Shown here piece after piece: positions 12,628-24,400 of a DNA stretch of 64,000 bases. Under the pieces are notes generated by a model. It was given only the letters and a program-made list of their open reading frames with translations, did no database searches and was not told where the DNA came from. This stretch comes from Taenia hydatigena (Eukaryota > Platyhelminthes > Cestoda > Cyclophyllidea > Taeniidae): positions 18,123,761-18,187,760 of the forward strand of contig JADWOT020000001.1 in NCBI GenBank assembly GCA_036345935.2. Reading direction: 5' to 3'. Made by a program: the position numbers and the translations under genes. Within the stretch, counting starts at the first letter, position 1; the number at the start of each line of letters is the position of its first letter.

Positions 12628-12828
12628 ATGGGGAACCGTCTGTGGAAGGATGCTTTCCAATCATTCAAAGAAAGTGATGTGAGCAAAGCTCCACCCACTC
12701 TCCTCAAGGTGGTTGGACAACTCAACCACGTGAATGCCATCGTCATGGATTCGAGGAAGGGGACTCGTGAAATCGAAGCTTGCCATAGACTCCTCGATCT
12801 TGTCAGGCATCAAATCGACGTTTGCTAG
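12628..12828 (+). other. Small open frame opposite the kinase relic tail, function unknown
   Basis: A 66-codon open frame (MGNRLWKDAFQSFKESD...) lies just beyond the C-terminal end of the kinase relic, on the opposite strand. Its minus-strand complement is also open for about 50 codons. I recognise no motif. It may simply be the 3' part of the same retrocopied transcript read antisense. Confidence 0.12.
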
Positions 12829-13019
12829 CTCTTCTCAATCAAGTGGCACTGTCTCCACCTAAGGAACACCATCTCCGTCAAGTGCGTAATGCAACTGCGA
12901 TCCACTACCAGTGTTTCCTTGCAGTACGCAGCCTCGAGAAGCAAACAAATCACGTCGATCGTCTACGAAGTCACTTAAGGTGGCCTGGGATGTTAGCTGG
13001 GAGGAAAGGCAAGGTGATT

Positions 13020-13622
13020 GCAATGTGCCGGAAGCTACCTCGTCCCAATCGACAGCGCCATAAAAGTGCAGATCCCTATCTTTTGTGATGTCTGGACGCT
13101 CCTTTTGGTTGTGTATGAGGCAGGAGTGGAACAAAGCCTGCAGTGACTTTGAGAGCTTTTTACCTCCCTTATGCTATAGCGATCTGATCTCGCCCACCGC
13201 ATTACATTGATCCCTCCACTAGCATTCGGTTGCACTGGTCCTGACAAAATGTAGGCAATCGGAAGGGTTAGACTCCACGCATGTGCCTTTGTTGTAATTG
13301 CTATCCTATTGGCTAATTTTACGTGCCATGAAATGGGGAGTTGTGCAAAAGTCGTGCGCTTCTGGCGGATTCTCATTCTCTGGCATTCCATATGACCGAC
13401 CATAGTCAGCGATGAGAATATGACCTGAGTCTGAGAGGAGTTCGTTCTCGGGTTTGAGGTCCTTGTGCACGATGCTCATGGCGTGAAGACATTGCAGGCC
13501 ACAAATAATTACACAAGCGTAAAATCACGCATCACCTTTGGACACGTCGTCAACGTGGCAGTCGGGAGTAAATGGATCGAGACCACTACCTTTGCACAGA
13601 ACGAAGGTGGGTGATCCGTAAA
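13020..13622 (-). pseudogene. AGC-family serine/threonine kinase domain, decayed, intronless
   Basis: Read on the minus strand, kinase subdomains follow one another without introns: the E helix FYACVIICGLQCLHAM, catalytic loop IVHKDLKPEN (about 13473-13445), a DFG-loop equivalent IADYG (about 13400), activation-loop end FCTTPHFMA, subdomain IX in another frame (TTKAHAWSLTLPIAYILSG), then NQKERPD and the C-lobe tail FYGAVDWDEVASG. The AGC signature is the last part plus the C-terminal extension that follows. Stops interrupt the main frame: TGA at 13525-13527 within the E helix and three TAG after the activation loop. Subdomain IX needs two compensating frameshifts. DFG reads DYG and the APE motif is lost. 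Continuous homology over 600 bases suggests a retrocopy, though a decayed gene fragment is possible. It cannot encode an active kinase. Confidence 0.7.
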
Positions 13623-16600
13623 AATTCGTGGACTTCAGAGGAGTGTGGAAAGAAAAGTTGACTGGTTGTGGAGCAGTACAAGCCGCACAAGGATGCACAC
13701 ATGAGAGCTGAGGGATTACAGGAAAATGCGTTCAATTGCTTATGCCGTGGTTTTGTCACTTTATTGAATGAGAAGTGCTTCATAAACCATGGAATGTGTG
13801 CCTTGAGAAATAAACCTTGTCACGTCGAACAGTGGTGGTTGCATCGGTCCAACGTCGGCACGACAGAATATTGAAGTGAAATAAATGGTGTAGTAAACCA
13901 ACGCGATTCATCTACCTTAGCGGCATATGCCTTTCAGTAAGCTACGAGGATGTTTCCTACTGGCTCCATGCATGTGGTGCGCACCCAAGCGGCGTGTGTG
14001 AGCGAAGTCGTTTGTCTGCACCTCTATGGCCTCCAGTTCCATACCAATCCATTGGCTTTAAATAACGGAATATTATCCGTTCCTCTAAAAAAAATAGGAG
14101 GGAAGTGAGGTGATGTTGGTAAGGATAGTGAAGATTTTGCTGGCTGTAAAGGAAGAGGCAATCCATGCATGGCAGATTCAAATTTTAACCAAACCACATG
14201 GTTAAGCTCATATGCCCCTTATACTCCTCCTCTCATTGTTAACATTGAGTACAGGATTCCGCTCCGCCTATTCGCCGCTTCAATCTACTCCCACTTTGTG
14301 ATCCGAGGCGTCTGACTTAGTGGCACACACACTCTACTAATGCATGGGCCCAATCCACACTCACATTCTACGAGGGAAAGATGGACTCTTACATCATGAA
14401 GTAATTGCAGACTACACGTCTGTTTGTATGGCCATCTTCTTTTACTCGACTAAAACGAATTGTATGCTTGCGCAAAACGCTGGGCACAGTGCATGAAATG
14501 CTGATGTGAGTATGCAGACAGAGGTTTAGTTGCCAGGATAATGTTATAACGCCATCTGACACCTCGTCCTGTAAACCTGCAATCAGTCGGTAAGTAATGT
14601 TTAGTCACGTCAGGAGTAACTGCCTCTTTTGTAAGGTCATGAGATATGAGTGACAGCCTCAAATTAGGCTGCGTGTTTGTTTAGTTTTACATGACAGCCA
14701 AACAGCATGACGTCGCACCGCCAATTAAAAAAGCGCGCTTGACCGGAGTTGCGGGCACAATCAAAACTCAGTTCGAATGGGTCTTGGTAAATTAGTGAGT
14801 GTGAACACATTTTGATCCTATAATGTGTGTATTTGGAATTCCAGCACTTGGGCACTATTCAAATGGTTTCACTGTGAATTCGCTAACAGCATCAGTTTGG
14901 CATTATTGCGCGACGTTGTGTGGGCCATGCGAGGAGCTAATGGCAAACTCCGATCACTTTCATTTGCAGATGTGACGTTGCATGACACCGTCATTAATTT
15001 CTAGTGTCTGACACATTACAACGCATCAGGATCTGCTTCCCGTGCCCACTCCTCTGTCCAACTTTATGCATGCGTGCAGATGCAGCCACAACAATGGAGC
15101 CACATGAGCAAGGGATTATCATCGGAAGTCCAACTGGCAAGAGACTAATAACACATGTTGGCTAGTGGTTTGTTGAAAATTATCTCTTTATCGGCTTTTG
15201 CTTAAAATGACTTCCATTATGATTATGGCCATATTCTCATCCACTAGGAGCTTCAAGCACTTGCATAAAAGTTGCTAATGCGAATGAATGCAAGCAGCCT
15301 ATACTTCATCTCTCTTTTGTGTTCTACCATATTTGGGAGTTAAGGTAACAAAACTTGACACAAGATTTGACTGGTCAATCCCCGGACAGTGCGATGATCT
15401 TGGTACTAATTCCAAGTGTTTGAGGTGTTATCAGAACTCCGAAAACGCATATGATGTCTAGGTTTCAACAAATTCATTGACTTAGCAAGAAGTGCATTTA
15501 GCATAACTAGTATTAACACAAAGTGAAAAGGCAGTGAGAGATCAGCGTATGGCATTACATTTCTGCGTTTGTTATCGTTCTGACTGGTGATGAAAGTGGT
15601 AGAGACTGGTGATGCATAACGTTCTAATAAGAGTCAGGAGATGGATGGAAGTGGATTGAAGCAGACAAGAATGGTGCAGTAATGTTCACGTGTTCGTTTA
15701 CGAAAATAGTGAGTGAGTGTGTGTCAGTCCTCTCGTTAGTTGCGCAATGGCAAAACGGCTATGCTGCACGTCAGTGACACTCTAAACTGGTGATGGAAGC
15801 AGACCCTCATTTTGCCTTGTCTCTCCTCATCTTCCCTACACCACGTTATGCCTCGATACGTTGAATCTTGTTGCGCTGAACTAAGGCAACTCTATGCTAC
15901 ACTACTCTGCAAATAGAACTGATAGTACTGCTTGATAGTAGACATCTCTTGCCTAGTCAAGTGTAGTGTCCATTGATTGGGTAAACAGCAATGCTCATTA
16001 CCTCCTTCATACAATACCTCAACAGCACTGCCTTCTCTCATATGCTCAAGACTCACAAATGACCGATCTCTAGTTTTACATTTTAGACAGTCGACTCCAA
16101 CGAAATACCTCCGAATGGTCGTACCATCGTTAATGTCGATGGCCAGTGTGTTTTACCGAAAGCTGTTTCCTCTCAGACACGTGAAGTGACTGCAGGCATG
16201 GTAGGATAATTGACTGACTACGCCTCTTTGATTTGTCAAAATTCCAACACTCGTACGCCACTCAAGAAACTTTAAGTGCCCACTGCTGTTTCCCTTCATT
16301 CGGATTTGGGTAAACACCTCGTGATGGGACAGTGAAGCCTCCAATTGTCCAAAGAACGATGGACACAAGAGCAGCATCGGAAAAGAAAAGGCCAAAGACC
16401 AACAATCTTGAACAGGCGGTGTATTTTACCAAAGAATTAGTGGTGCTCCTCATTCGCTTCCGCTTCTTTCACATTTGCTATGATGCACGAAATTGAGCCG
16501 AGGTGAAGAATCACGTGGGCAACTGAAGCCTTTTTTCAAAAAACCACCTGCAAGAGATTATGTCCAAAATCGACACCAGGTGGCGCTGTGGAACACGACG

Positions 16601-17524
16601 CGACACTCGTCTTTGGTTATATCAGTCACGTGTTAGATGCGAAGAGGTCAATCCCACAACCAACCATCAAACATGCTCTTCTACGCGTTTCATCGTCTTC
16701 TACCATTCATCTTGCTTCCCATTGTCGTTTCTGTCATCCAGTTTTCGTCAGTGCTTCAGTAGCGCTTTTTTCCTTCTCGACTCTGGTCTCCTTCTCATGC
16801 TCCACTTTCGCCACCTCCCTCTCCATCTCCTCGTCACTCGGCCAGTCTAGAGGTGTCAAAAGCCCAAAACAGATAGATATCGTAAAAATTCATGGTAAAT
16901 TATTATACCAATCCCTCCTTCATTCCACGTGTTATGTTCTTCTCCTTCTCCCTCACTTTATTTGCATGCAACATTTCAATGTAATCACAACTGATATCCC
17001 AATTTGAATCACTTAGAAAATAAAAACTACACTTAACCTCCTTAAGTGTGTCGTGCTATATTAGGTCACGTTTTCCCAGTAGGTTAGGAGGGAGAAATAA
17101 GTAACGAAGTACCACAACACTGTGCAGAGACATCCTACGATCACCTTTCCCAATGCCCTTCTTGCACTCCCCACTCTCACTCCTCCCCTTCTCTCGACTT
17201 CCTGCCTCTTTTCTCACTCAATTATTCCTTCGTCCCTTCCAGCCAAACGACCATGCTACTTCACATTCTCCAGGTAATTGCAATTATAGCCACTGCCCCG
17301 CCCGGAGTACGAGGCAATGATTCGTCTAGGTATAAGGTCAAGAATACCCTTTCGCTAGTTGCGTTGCATTCTTTGGGAGTAAGTACCCGATCCCTTTAAT
17401 CAATTTTACACCTTACACATCTCTTACCATGCCACTTTTACTTTTATGCACCTCACATGCGTCAACAACCGCCAAATCGATGGCAGCAGTAGTAGCAGCT
17501 GACCCACCAACCTCACTTTGGAAG
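13623..17524. other. No supported gene; pyrimidine-rich towards the right
   Basis: There are no recognisable exons. From about 16600 onward the plus strand becomes strongly C/T-rich and leads into repeat A copy 2; the long open frames here (16560-17007) are Ser/Leu/Phe-rich artefacts of that composition. Confidence 0.5.
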
Positions 17525-18110
17525 CACTTTAACGAGATGCGCTTGACTAGACTTGACAAAATCAGACTAGATTGGACTGGATCAGAGCAGACTAGACTAG
17601 CCATCCCCGAAAGACCATGACAGACTAGGATAGGGTGAAAAAAGGAGAAAGTGGGCAGTGCTATCTAAACTATCATTGGTGCCTCATCCTCAGAGACGGC
17701 ATCCACGTTACCACTTGAGTCCGCCCCATCACTCCAATTTGTCACTCCAAGTCGACTAATCACAGCCCATGACACTAAATCAAAATCTTTTATTCCATTC
17801 TCACTGATATTAGAGACCAATGTACACGCGTAGGAACTAGGTCTAATAACGTCTGTGAAAGGGAGAGGAAGAGATCTTTCGTCTACTCCCCTCTTCCATG
17901 CTTCGTTCCAATTACATACTATATGCTCTCAAACACCGAAGCTTGAATAATTTCCCACCGTTTATGCTTCATGCATTCAACTCATCCAAAGAAGAGGTGT
18001 AAGTACTCCCCATTTCGTCTCATTACCCTGATGTTTCCACTTTGGTGAAATGGAAACGCCACGCTTCTCTTACATTTGCCTTCTCTCAAATCCAGTATCA
18101 ATTCCTTTCT
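17525..18110 (+). repeat. Dispersed repeat family A, copy 2 (inverted relative to copy 1)
   Basis: It carries the same ordered landmarks as copy 1 in opposite orientation: a degenerate (A/G)GACTAGACT tract at 17540-17630, TGCCTCATCCTCAGAGACGG at about 17681-17700, ACTTGAGT at 17714-17721, CACAGCCCATGACA at about 17761, CTGATATTAGAG at about 17804, and CACTTTGGTGAAATGG at about 18040. The flanking 16600-18150 is strongly pyrimidine-rich and may also belong to the element. Confidence 0.6.
17545..17632 (+). repeat. Degenerate CTAG/AGACT short tandem tract
   Basis: About 90 bases built from drifting AGACTAG/TTGACTAG units, for example GACTAGACTTGAC and AGCAGACTAGACTAGCC. The mirror tract in copy 1 of repeat A is at 540-615. 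It appears to be an internal module of the repeat rather than an independent microsatellite. Confidence 0.5.
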
Positions 18111-18239
18111 ATCTTCTCTTTCTACCTCATTCTCCACTGACATCCTTTGAGTAAGTCTCATTCATTTCCCCAATCATCTCACTCCTCATTGCGGCATGGG
18201 CGCATATTCAGATATTCAAGCGTCCAAGAGTATTCAATC

Positions 18240-18416
18240 AATTCAGCAAAATGTAGTGTCATCAGTGAAGGGTGTGCATGGATTGCTTCCATTGCAGAGA
18301 TTGCCTCACGCTTCATCTCCGCCACCCTAGCCGACATCAATACTCTTCTTCATGATCACACAGAAACAGATAATCGTCTTCCTTCATTTGAAGTGGGAGC
18401 AATTCTACGACATTGA
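18240..18416 (+). pseudogene. TAF12-like histone-fold fragment
   Basis: An open frame ends with TGA at 18414-18416. It contains EIASRFISATLADINTLLHD followed by FEVGAILRH. This resembles the second half of a TFIID subunit 12 histone fold: an IA..FI helix, a central long helix ending in H, a loop, then a short strand and the final helix with a .V...L.R pattern. The upstream half is weaker and no start codon or splice pair is convincing. Other histone-fold TAFs (TAF6, TAF9) fit less well. If the match is real it is a fragment or retrocopy. Chance similarity cannot be excluded, because only about 45 residues match. Confidence 0.25.
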
Positions 18417-21346
18417 GGCGTGCAGAAGAGCCGACCAACGACTTCTCGTACGCGTGCTCCATTGGATGCACGGTACATCGAATGAGCCAGTAGGAAGCAA
18501 CCTCGCAGCCGATCGGCTATGACAAAGACGCGCTTTTGGATAGTGGTTGAGTTTTATTTGGGTTAACTCGCAGTTCAATGCGCGCTTCATAAGCCTGCCA
18601 AGCCGAAGTTAGAACATTGAAATAATCAAGGTTTGATGTAACAAAGTTCATTTGTGGAGCCCGTTATTCCCTGCAATGCGAAATACTTTTCGCTAAGGTA
18701 GGTGGGAAGATCAAGTCATTTTCAATGTAGTGGGTTCACCTGCACGATTCCACAAGTAATCAAAATGCACTTAGTATGCATTGTATTCTATTGCATCCTG
18801 CGCACCACCACCATTAATCATCCTTGCAATTCACTTTTTTTCACGAAACACTCACCTCCGTACTACACAGAGGTGGCGTACTCAATCCCGTTGTCTTTGT
18901 CCGTCACCTAAAATCTAGTGCCTAGGGATGAATTGCTATTTTATCTCTGCGAAACCATGTGTGCTCAGCGATGTCTGTATGCCATGCGCATTGGGCACCC
19001 ATCTCAAACCTGAGAACAACCTCCTCTCCGATTCGGAGACACTTGCAATATTTGTTAACCATGTTAGCCCTCAGTTTACAGAAAACGGCCGTAGTGTTAA
19101 CTAGTATGGCATTATACACACGCGCATGCATAAGTTTACCAAAAGACTCACTACTGCCAGCACCAATGAGAGTGGTGCAACTCTAAGCCAGTGAATTTTA
19201 AATGTCAGCCAAAGTGCTTGAACACGGCTGCTACTGCTACTGGTTGTGCTGTGGGTGGCTGTCTTGGCCCAGATGAAAGACAAACAATTACAACGCCCTT
19301 CGCCAGGATTGCGGCTAAAGGTCATGTCTTCGGACTGCATGGGGGGAAAAGAGGCAGGTTGGTAGATCCTGGCTCATTAAACACCCAGAGACCAGTGACA
19401 AATGAAAATGTCCACTTCAACATCAGTTAGCTCTCGCATTTTTTTCTGCAAAAGAAGAGAATAGGACAAATAGTACCATAGCAAATGAAGAACCACCCAA
19501 TGCTCCATAACACCAATACGAAATTAACGTTCCATTTCGGTGAAAAGGGGGTGGCAGTAGGTCAGGAGTCTCTTTTTCAAAAGTAGTGGTACAATAATCA
19601 CACAAATGCCATTAATGTCTCCCGAGGGCTGGGTGGACAATTCGATTGTCGCATCTTACTTCCTTAGGAATGGGCGGAGAGCCTAAACAAAGGTGACAAT
19701 TTGAGAAGGTTTGTAAATGTAATTTTAGAAAATTGTCTCAATCAGTAGCATTCATTTACCAAAGGCTGGTGGTTTTGAAACAGACACACCCAAAAACACA
19801 AAGATTTTTGGATTAAAAAAAGGAACACTTCTTTGAATTACCACCAGCCAACGTGTCAATAAAAGCAGCCGTGCTGCCATGGCAAGTTGCCTTAACAAAT
19901 AACGGGACAGAGAATTAAAGTTTCTAAGTCCAAGTAAGTCATTGGAGCCAAAGCAAATGCTCAAAATGGACTTGACGTACTTCTTGAACTGCCTTCCTTG
20001 AAGGCAAATGAAATGCGGCAGTAGGCTGAAGAAGGTGAAATGGAGGTGGGAAAGAATGTAGGATTGCTGATTGAAGAACTGAAAGAAGACTCACGAAATA
20101 TTGGACTTGCATTCAAAATATTATTTTAAAGCCGCTCCTGATGAGATCGGACAAAGAGGAAGTAGGGAAGTGTTGGAAGAATGAGAGAGGGGATGATAGG
20201 AGAACATCTCATAGACACTTTGTCCACCTGCTGTCAGTTGATTGCTCTCTTAAACATAATCACCAAAGATACACTTTGACAGCAAAAAGAAGCTAGGAAG
20301 TACAGAAGCAGGTAGTCCAAGCGAAATTCAGCATCGCATTTAGAACCGCTGAACCGGAAAGGGATGTAGAAAAACAAGGGTAAAGCGGGTCATTTTCAAA
20401 GAAGGCTAGAAGGAATAAAAGGGGTTCAAAACTAAGGGGAAGCATCAACAATTGAAAGAACTCCTAAAGCGAAAGCGATTAAGATGAATGGGAGGATGTT
20501 AGACATATTTCACAAAATGTTTAGCGTGGAAGACAAAGACTTGCCCGAATAGGAAAATTTAGTACAACAAAGGTGTAGACAAGTGGGCGAATGGACAGCT
20601 GATGATCTAGTGGTCGTGCACACTCCAATCCCACCAACAGAGAGACACCGCGACTAGGTTCCTGTGACATGGTGTTGAGGTTGAAAACAACCTTCAAAAG
20701 AAGCAGTAATGGCTTATGCTATGAAGTGCATCGTAGTTGAGTTCATTAAAGCCTTCCTTAAGCGACGCCAAAACACGATACTAAGAGTAGGGAGTGAGGA
20801 AATAATGATTGAAGAGTGTTAAATTGAGTTGTACCAAAGTGCTTACCGACTTCTTGGAGGAGGTAAGGGACAAGCGAAAATATGCTCATGGCTGAAGAAT
20901 GCGAAAGCAAAAGCAACGTTGGCAAGAAGTAGAAAATGAGCAAAATAGAACAGAAGTTATACGACGAAAAAAGCGCTAAAATAATGCATTGTTAGTGTGG
21001 CGATGCAGGGTTCGACAAAAATGGGAGATGTAATAGTCTCCATTTGGGCAGAGGGGGATAGAAGAGAGGGACTAAATTTTTAGCATCATTTAGCACAGGA
21101 GAAGGGACGAAGAGTGAATGGAAACGTGCGCCAAGTGAATTCGGGTTAATCACTATTGTTTGGTTGATTGATAGATGCACAGGCGTAAATGTGGTCGCGG
21201 ACCTGCATCGGCTGGTGGATGACTGTCTGGATGGATACAAAACGAGTCCCTCTATTGACTATTCAACGAAATTCGTAAACAAATAAAAAGCAAAGCAAGC
21301 AGTGCTTTCTCGAATAGATATTCAGTAATTGCAGGAAGAAACTTAC
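18417..21346. other. No supported gene; purine-rich block
   Basis: Lies 3' of spermidine synthase. The plus strand from about 19980 to 21120 is A/G-rich. The missing last exon of spermidine synthase should lie here, but no segment is certain. Confidence 0.5.
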
Positions 21347-21451
21347 ATCCTCATAGAACTTTGGCAATGCAAATGCAGCTTTATGCACTGCCTTGGTGTA
21401 GAATTTGCAGTCTGCCGGCGGCTCACGAGACGCTTCGCTAAGATTGATGTT
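21347..21451 (-). CDS. SRM: Spermidine synthase exon 5
   Basis: The 105-base, phase-0 exon lies between an AATGCAG acceptor and the strong donor GAT|GTAAGT. It encodes 35 residues including CKFYTKAVHKAAFALPKFYE, the conserved C-terminal helix region of animal spermidine synthases. It is separated from exon 4 by an 86-base intron. Animal homologues end about ten residues later, so a tiny final exon should lie below 21346. I could not identify it by eye. Confidence 0.88.
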
Positions 21452-24400
21452 CTGCATTCACAAATCAGCGATAAATTTGCACCCAAACGTGTTTACTCTC
21501 AAGTCAGACAACAGACAATGGCGTGCTAGCCACTTACCTCATTTTTGCATGCGATAACATCGCCAGAGTGGCCAGAAGTGAAGGCTGGAACGATGTTGTA
21601 GGCATAAGCCACATTTGGGAATACATCCCTGCAGAAGCCTACCATTTTTTTGAATAATGGGCAGATCCAGAAACAGGCATTCACCTATGTGCAGCAAGTA
21701 CGAACTACATGTAGCGAGTCGTGATATGGCAGTAAAAGTCTAGTTACAAATTAGAAACAACCAACAGCGATTTAAATATTTCTAGCATGAATGCGAAAGC
21801 CCCAGTTCGCCATCTGGACGTCTGCATGAGAGAGACTCTCCAGTACAGAGATTCAGAGTACCAAAGAAATGAGGGAAAACAAAACCGAATGAAGCTCACA
21901 GCATAGCTTAAAGTGCTACATAGAATTCGTGCAGGCGAAATCCTCAAACCCATCGAACCAATGACTCAGCAACTTTGGGTGACAGCAATTAGCTTTGATC
22001 TACCTAAAGATAACACAAGAGCGCAACCAATTTGGAGGAGATGATTGACGTAGTTATGAGGATAATCTAATCAGACCGGACCTTTTGAATTTGCATACGA
22101 GTTTCTTTGTTTCAAGATGTAGCCTCTTGCTCCATTTGTACGCAAAAGTACCCCATCATCTAACAAATACCCCACAACCATTTTCGAAACAGAACAATTC
22201 TCCGCTCTGCCTATCCTGGCACCGAGCATGAGCTAACGCCGCATATTTGCACATGCTCGCCTTATAAACAATCATGCCGTGTTCAGCGGCGTTGCGGAAG
22301 GACTCCTCCATTTTGCAACGTCAAGACAGGTCTCTAAGCTTAAGCGTTTCACACACTCTCCGAAAGTTTACAAGAAAAGCTGGGCCGCATGCTGCGAGCC
22401 AACGTGAACACACCCAGGTTCACAACCGACTGGATTTGAAACGGTAATACTATCCAACCATCTTACCACCAAGTGGCTGAATGTTCCATCGGCGTAATAT
22501 GCTGGACCTAAGGTCTTCCGTAGATACGGGTAGACATTCGTGGGTTTGGATTTCACGTCAGATTTGACAGGAAACTTGTCCTTTCATCATTATCACTCGT
22601 CATACTAACTAGCGACGTCTAGACTGCTGCAGTGGACACATTCTTCACTTGATACCACGCGTAGTGCCGCCACGACATATCCCTTTCGGTAAGTGCAAGA
22701 ACCCCAGTTTAACTTGATTGCCTCTTTCGTGTTTCAAAGCTCATCTCTTAGCAGTTTCGGAAACACGCACACAGATGACCTTTAAATACCTGAAATTCTT
22801 ACACTCCCTGTGGCACTGGAATGCAGTTGACATCCAGAAAGTGTGGGGTCATAACTCACACTTTAGTTCGGGACTATGCCTGCGTGAAACGCAGCAGGTG
22901 ATATCTACTTGCCTCTAAACATCTTATGCACCACAAGCAGAATTGCCTTACTCGAAAAGTAAACAGGTCCATGGTCAAAATATACCTCACTTCTTCAAAT
23001 CGTTGACTGAATATGTAAACATAAGCAATATTAGCCTCAAACTCTAGCACCCAAGGAAATCTTAGCTGCATTTCTCCAAATTTAGGAGGGACTATGAAAA
23101 AGCGGGACGCATGCTTCATTTCATGACATTTAAATGACGTAGACCAATCAAAATGAATGCCTTCGGCCATCTACTGAAAGCAACAGACGCCCCTGTCTAC
23201 TCTCTTTGTGCCAAATTAGAAAAGCATTTTCAAACTGAAAAAATCAGCCGTTAGTTCCAAACTAGTCCACTTCAAAACCAAAAACAATTTTAAACCAACG
23301 ACGGAAACAAGATCTATGCGTTTCCATTTTTCAACATGATGAGTGGAGGCGGTCACAAACTCACCCTGATTACAAATGATTCCATCATCCGTAAGCGCTT
23401 GACTCAGCAGTTGGAAGTATTCCTTGTTAAAGAGTGGAGTGGAAGGACCTGTTAGAAAACAAGAGCGATCGGTAAGTTTGCCTGATAACACAGTCTGCAC
23501 CAGGATCTCTGAGGGCAGTTGATCGACTAAAACGTTTTACGATGACGCCTATTCTCGTTGTCTTTCCTCCAGTCCAAGATGTTTCACTTTACCAGTAATC
23601 AAGCAAATCATGGGACTGTGACGTGTGAGATCGCTTGACAGACTTTGTGCGATAACATGTCACACCAACAACCAGCCTACTTCGCTTTACCTCCTCTCCC
23701 AGTTTACCGTCAGCATTTCCAGTCTTTCGGCCTTTCTAGGTCACTGTAGATAAGTGCTATTTATACACTTCTGTTGTATAAATTTACAACACTGGTTGAC
23801 AAACACAACTTCCTCCTGGTTTCTAAACACCGTGGCAGTTGGATCACTACACGAATTCTGAGGTAAACACTTGCCTTCGAAGGATACAAAGCTTGTATTT
23901 GAGGAGGAAGAAAAGATGGTTGAGATTCCGAAAAACCTTCTGCATTAGACTCTATGAATAAAAATTAAGCTCTACTCAGCGAAAGCAGGTAAAACAATTG
24001 TATTTAAGAGACATGCACAATCCAAGACCCGTTCCTACCACTGTTTTGGCACATTTATAGTCCCGCCGCCAAAAGTGTGAACTTGACTTGATATCACTCC
24101 CAGAGTGACTGAGGGCCGTAGTAATGCCTGTCGAAACGACTTAGGGGTCAATGCTGGTTGCCGCACGGTGACCACGCAACCACGACAATGGGGTCATGTC
24201 CCGGGTCAGTGGTCTCCAAACTGCAGAGCAAGCGCATATGAAGCTATAATCAGGCGCTCTTAGCGTTTCAAGAACACAACATTTGCAGAGCATTGAGTGT
24301 CAAATCTTGAACTAAAGCTTACCATCGGTTTCGCATCCAGCAAAAATGAAAAATCTGACACACGGTACAAGGGCAAATTGAAATGCGGCGATTCCAAAAA

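Noticed and set aside
20148..20172. CTGATGAG, a possible hammerhead ribozyme core
   Set aside because: No stem II and no CGAAA partner at the needed distance.
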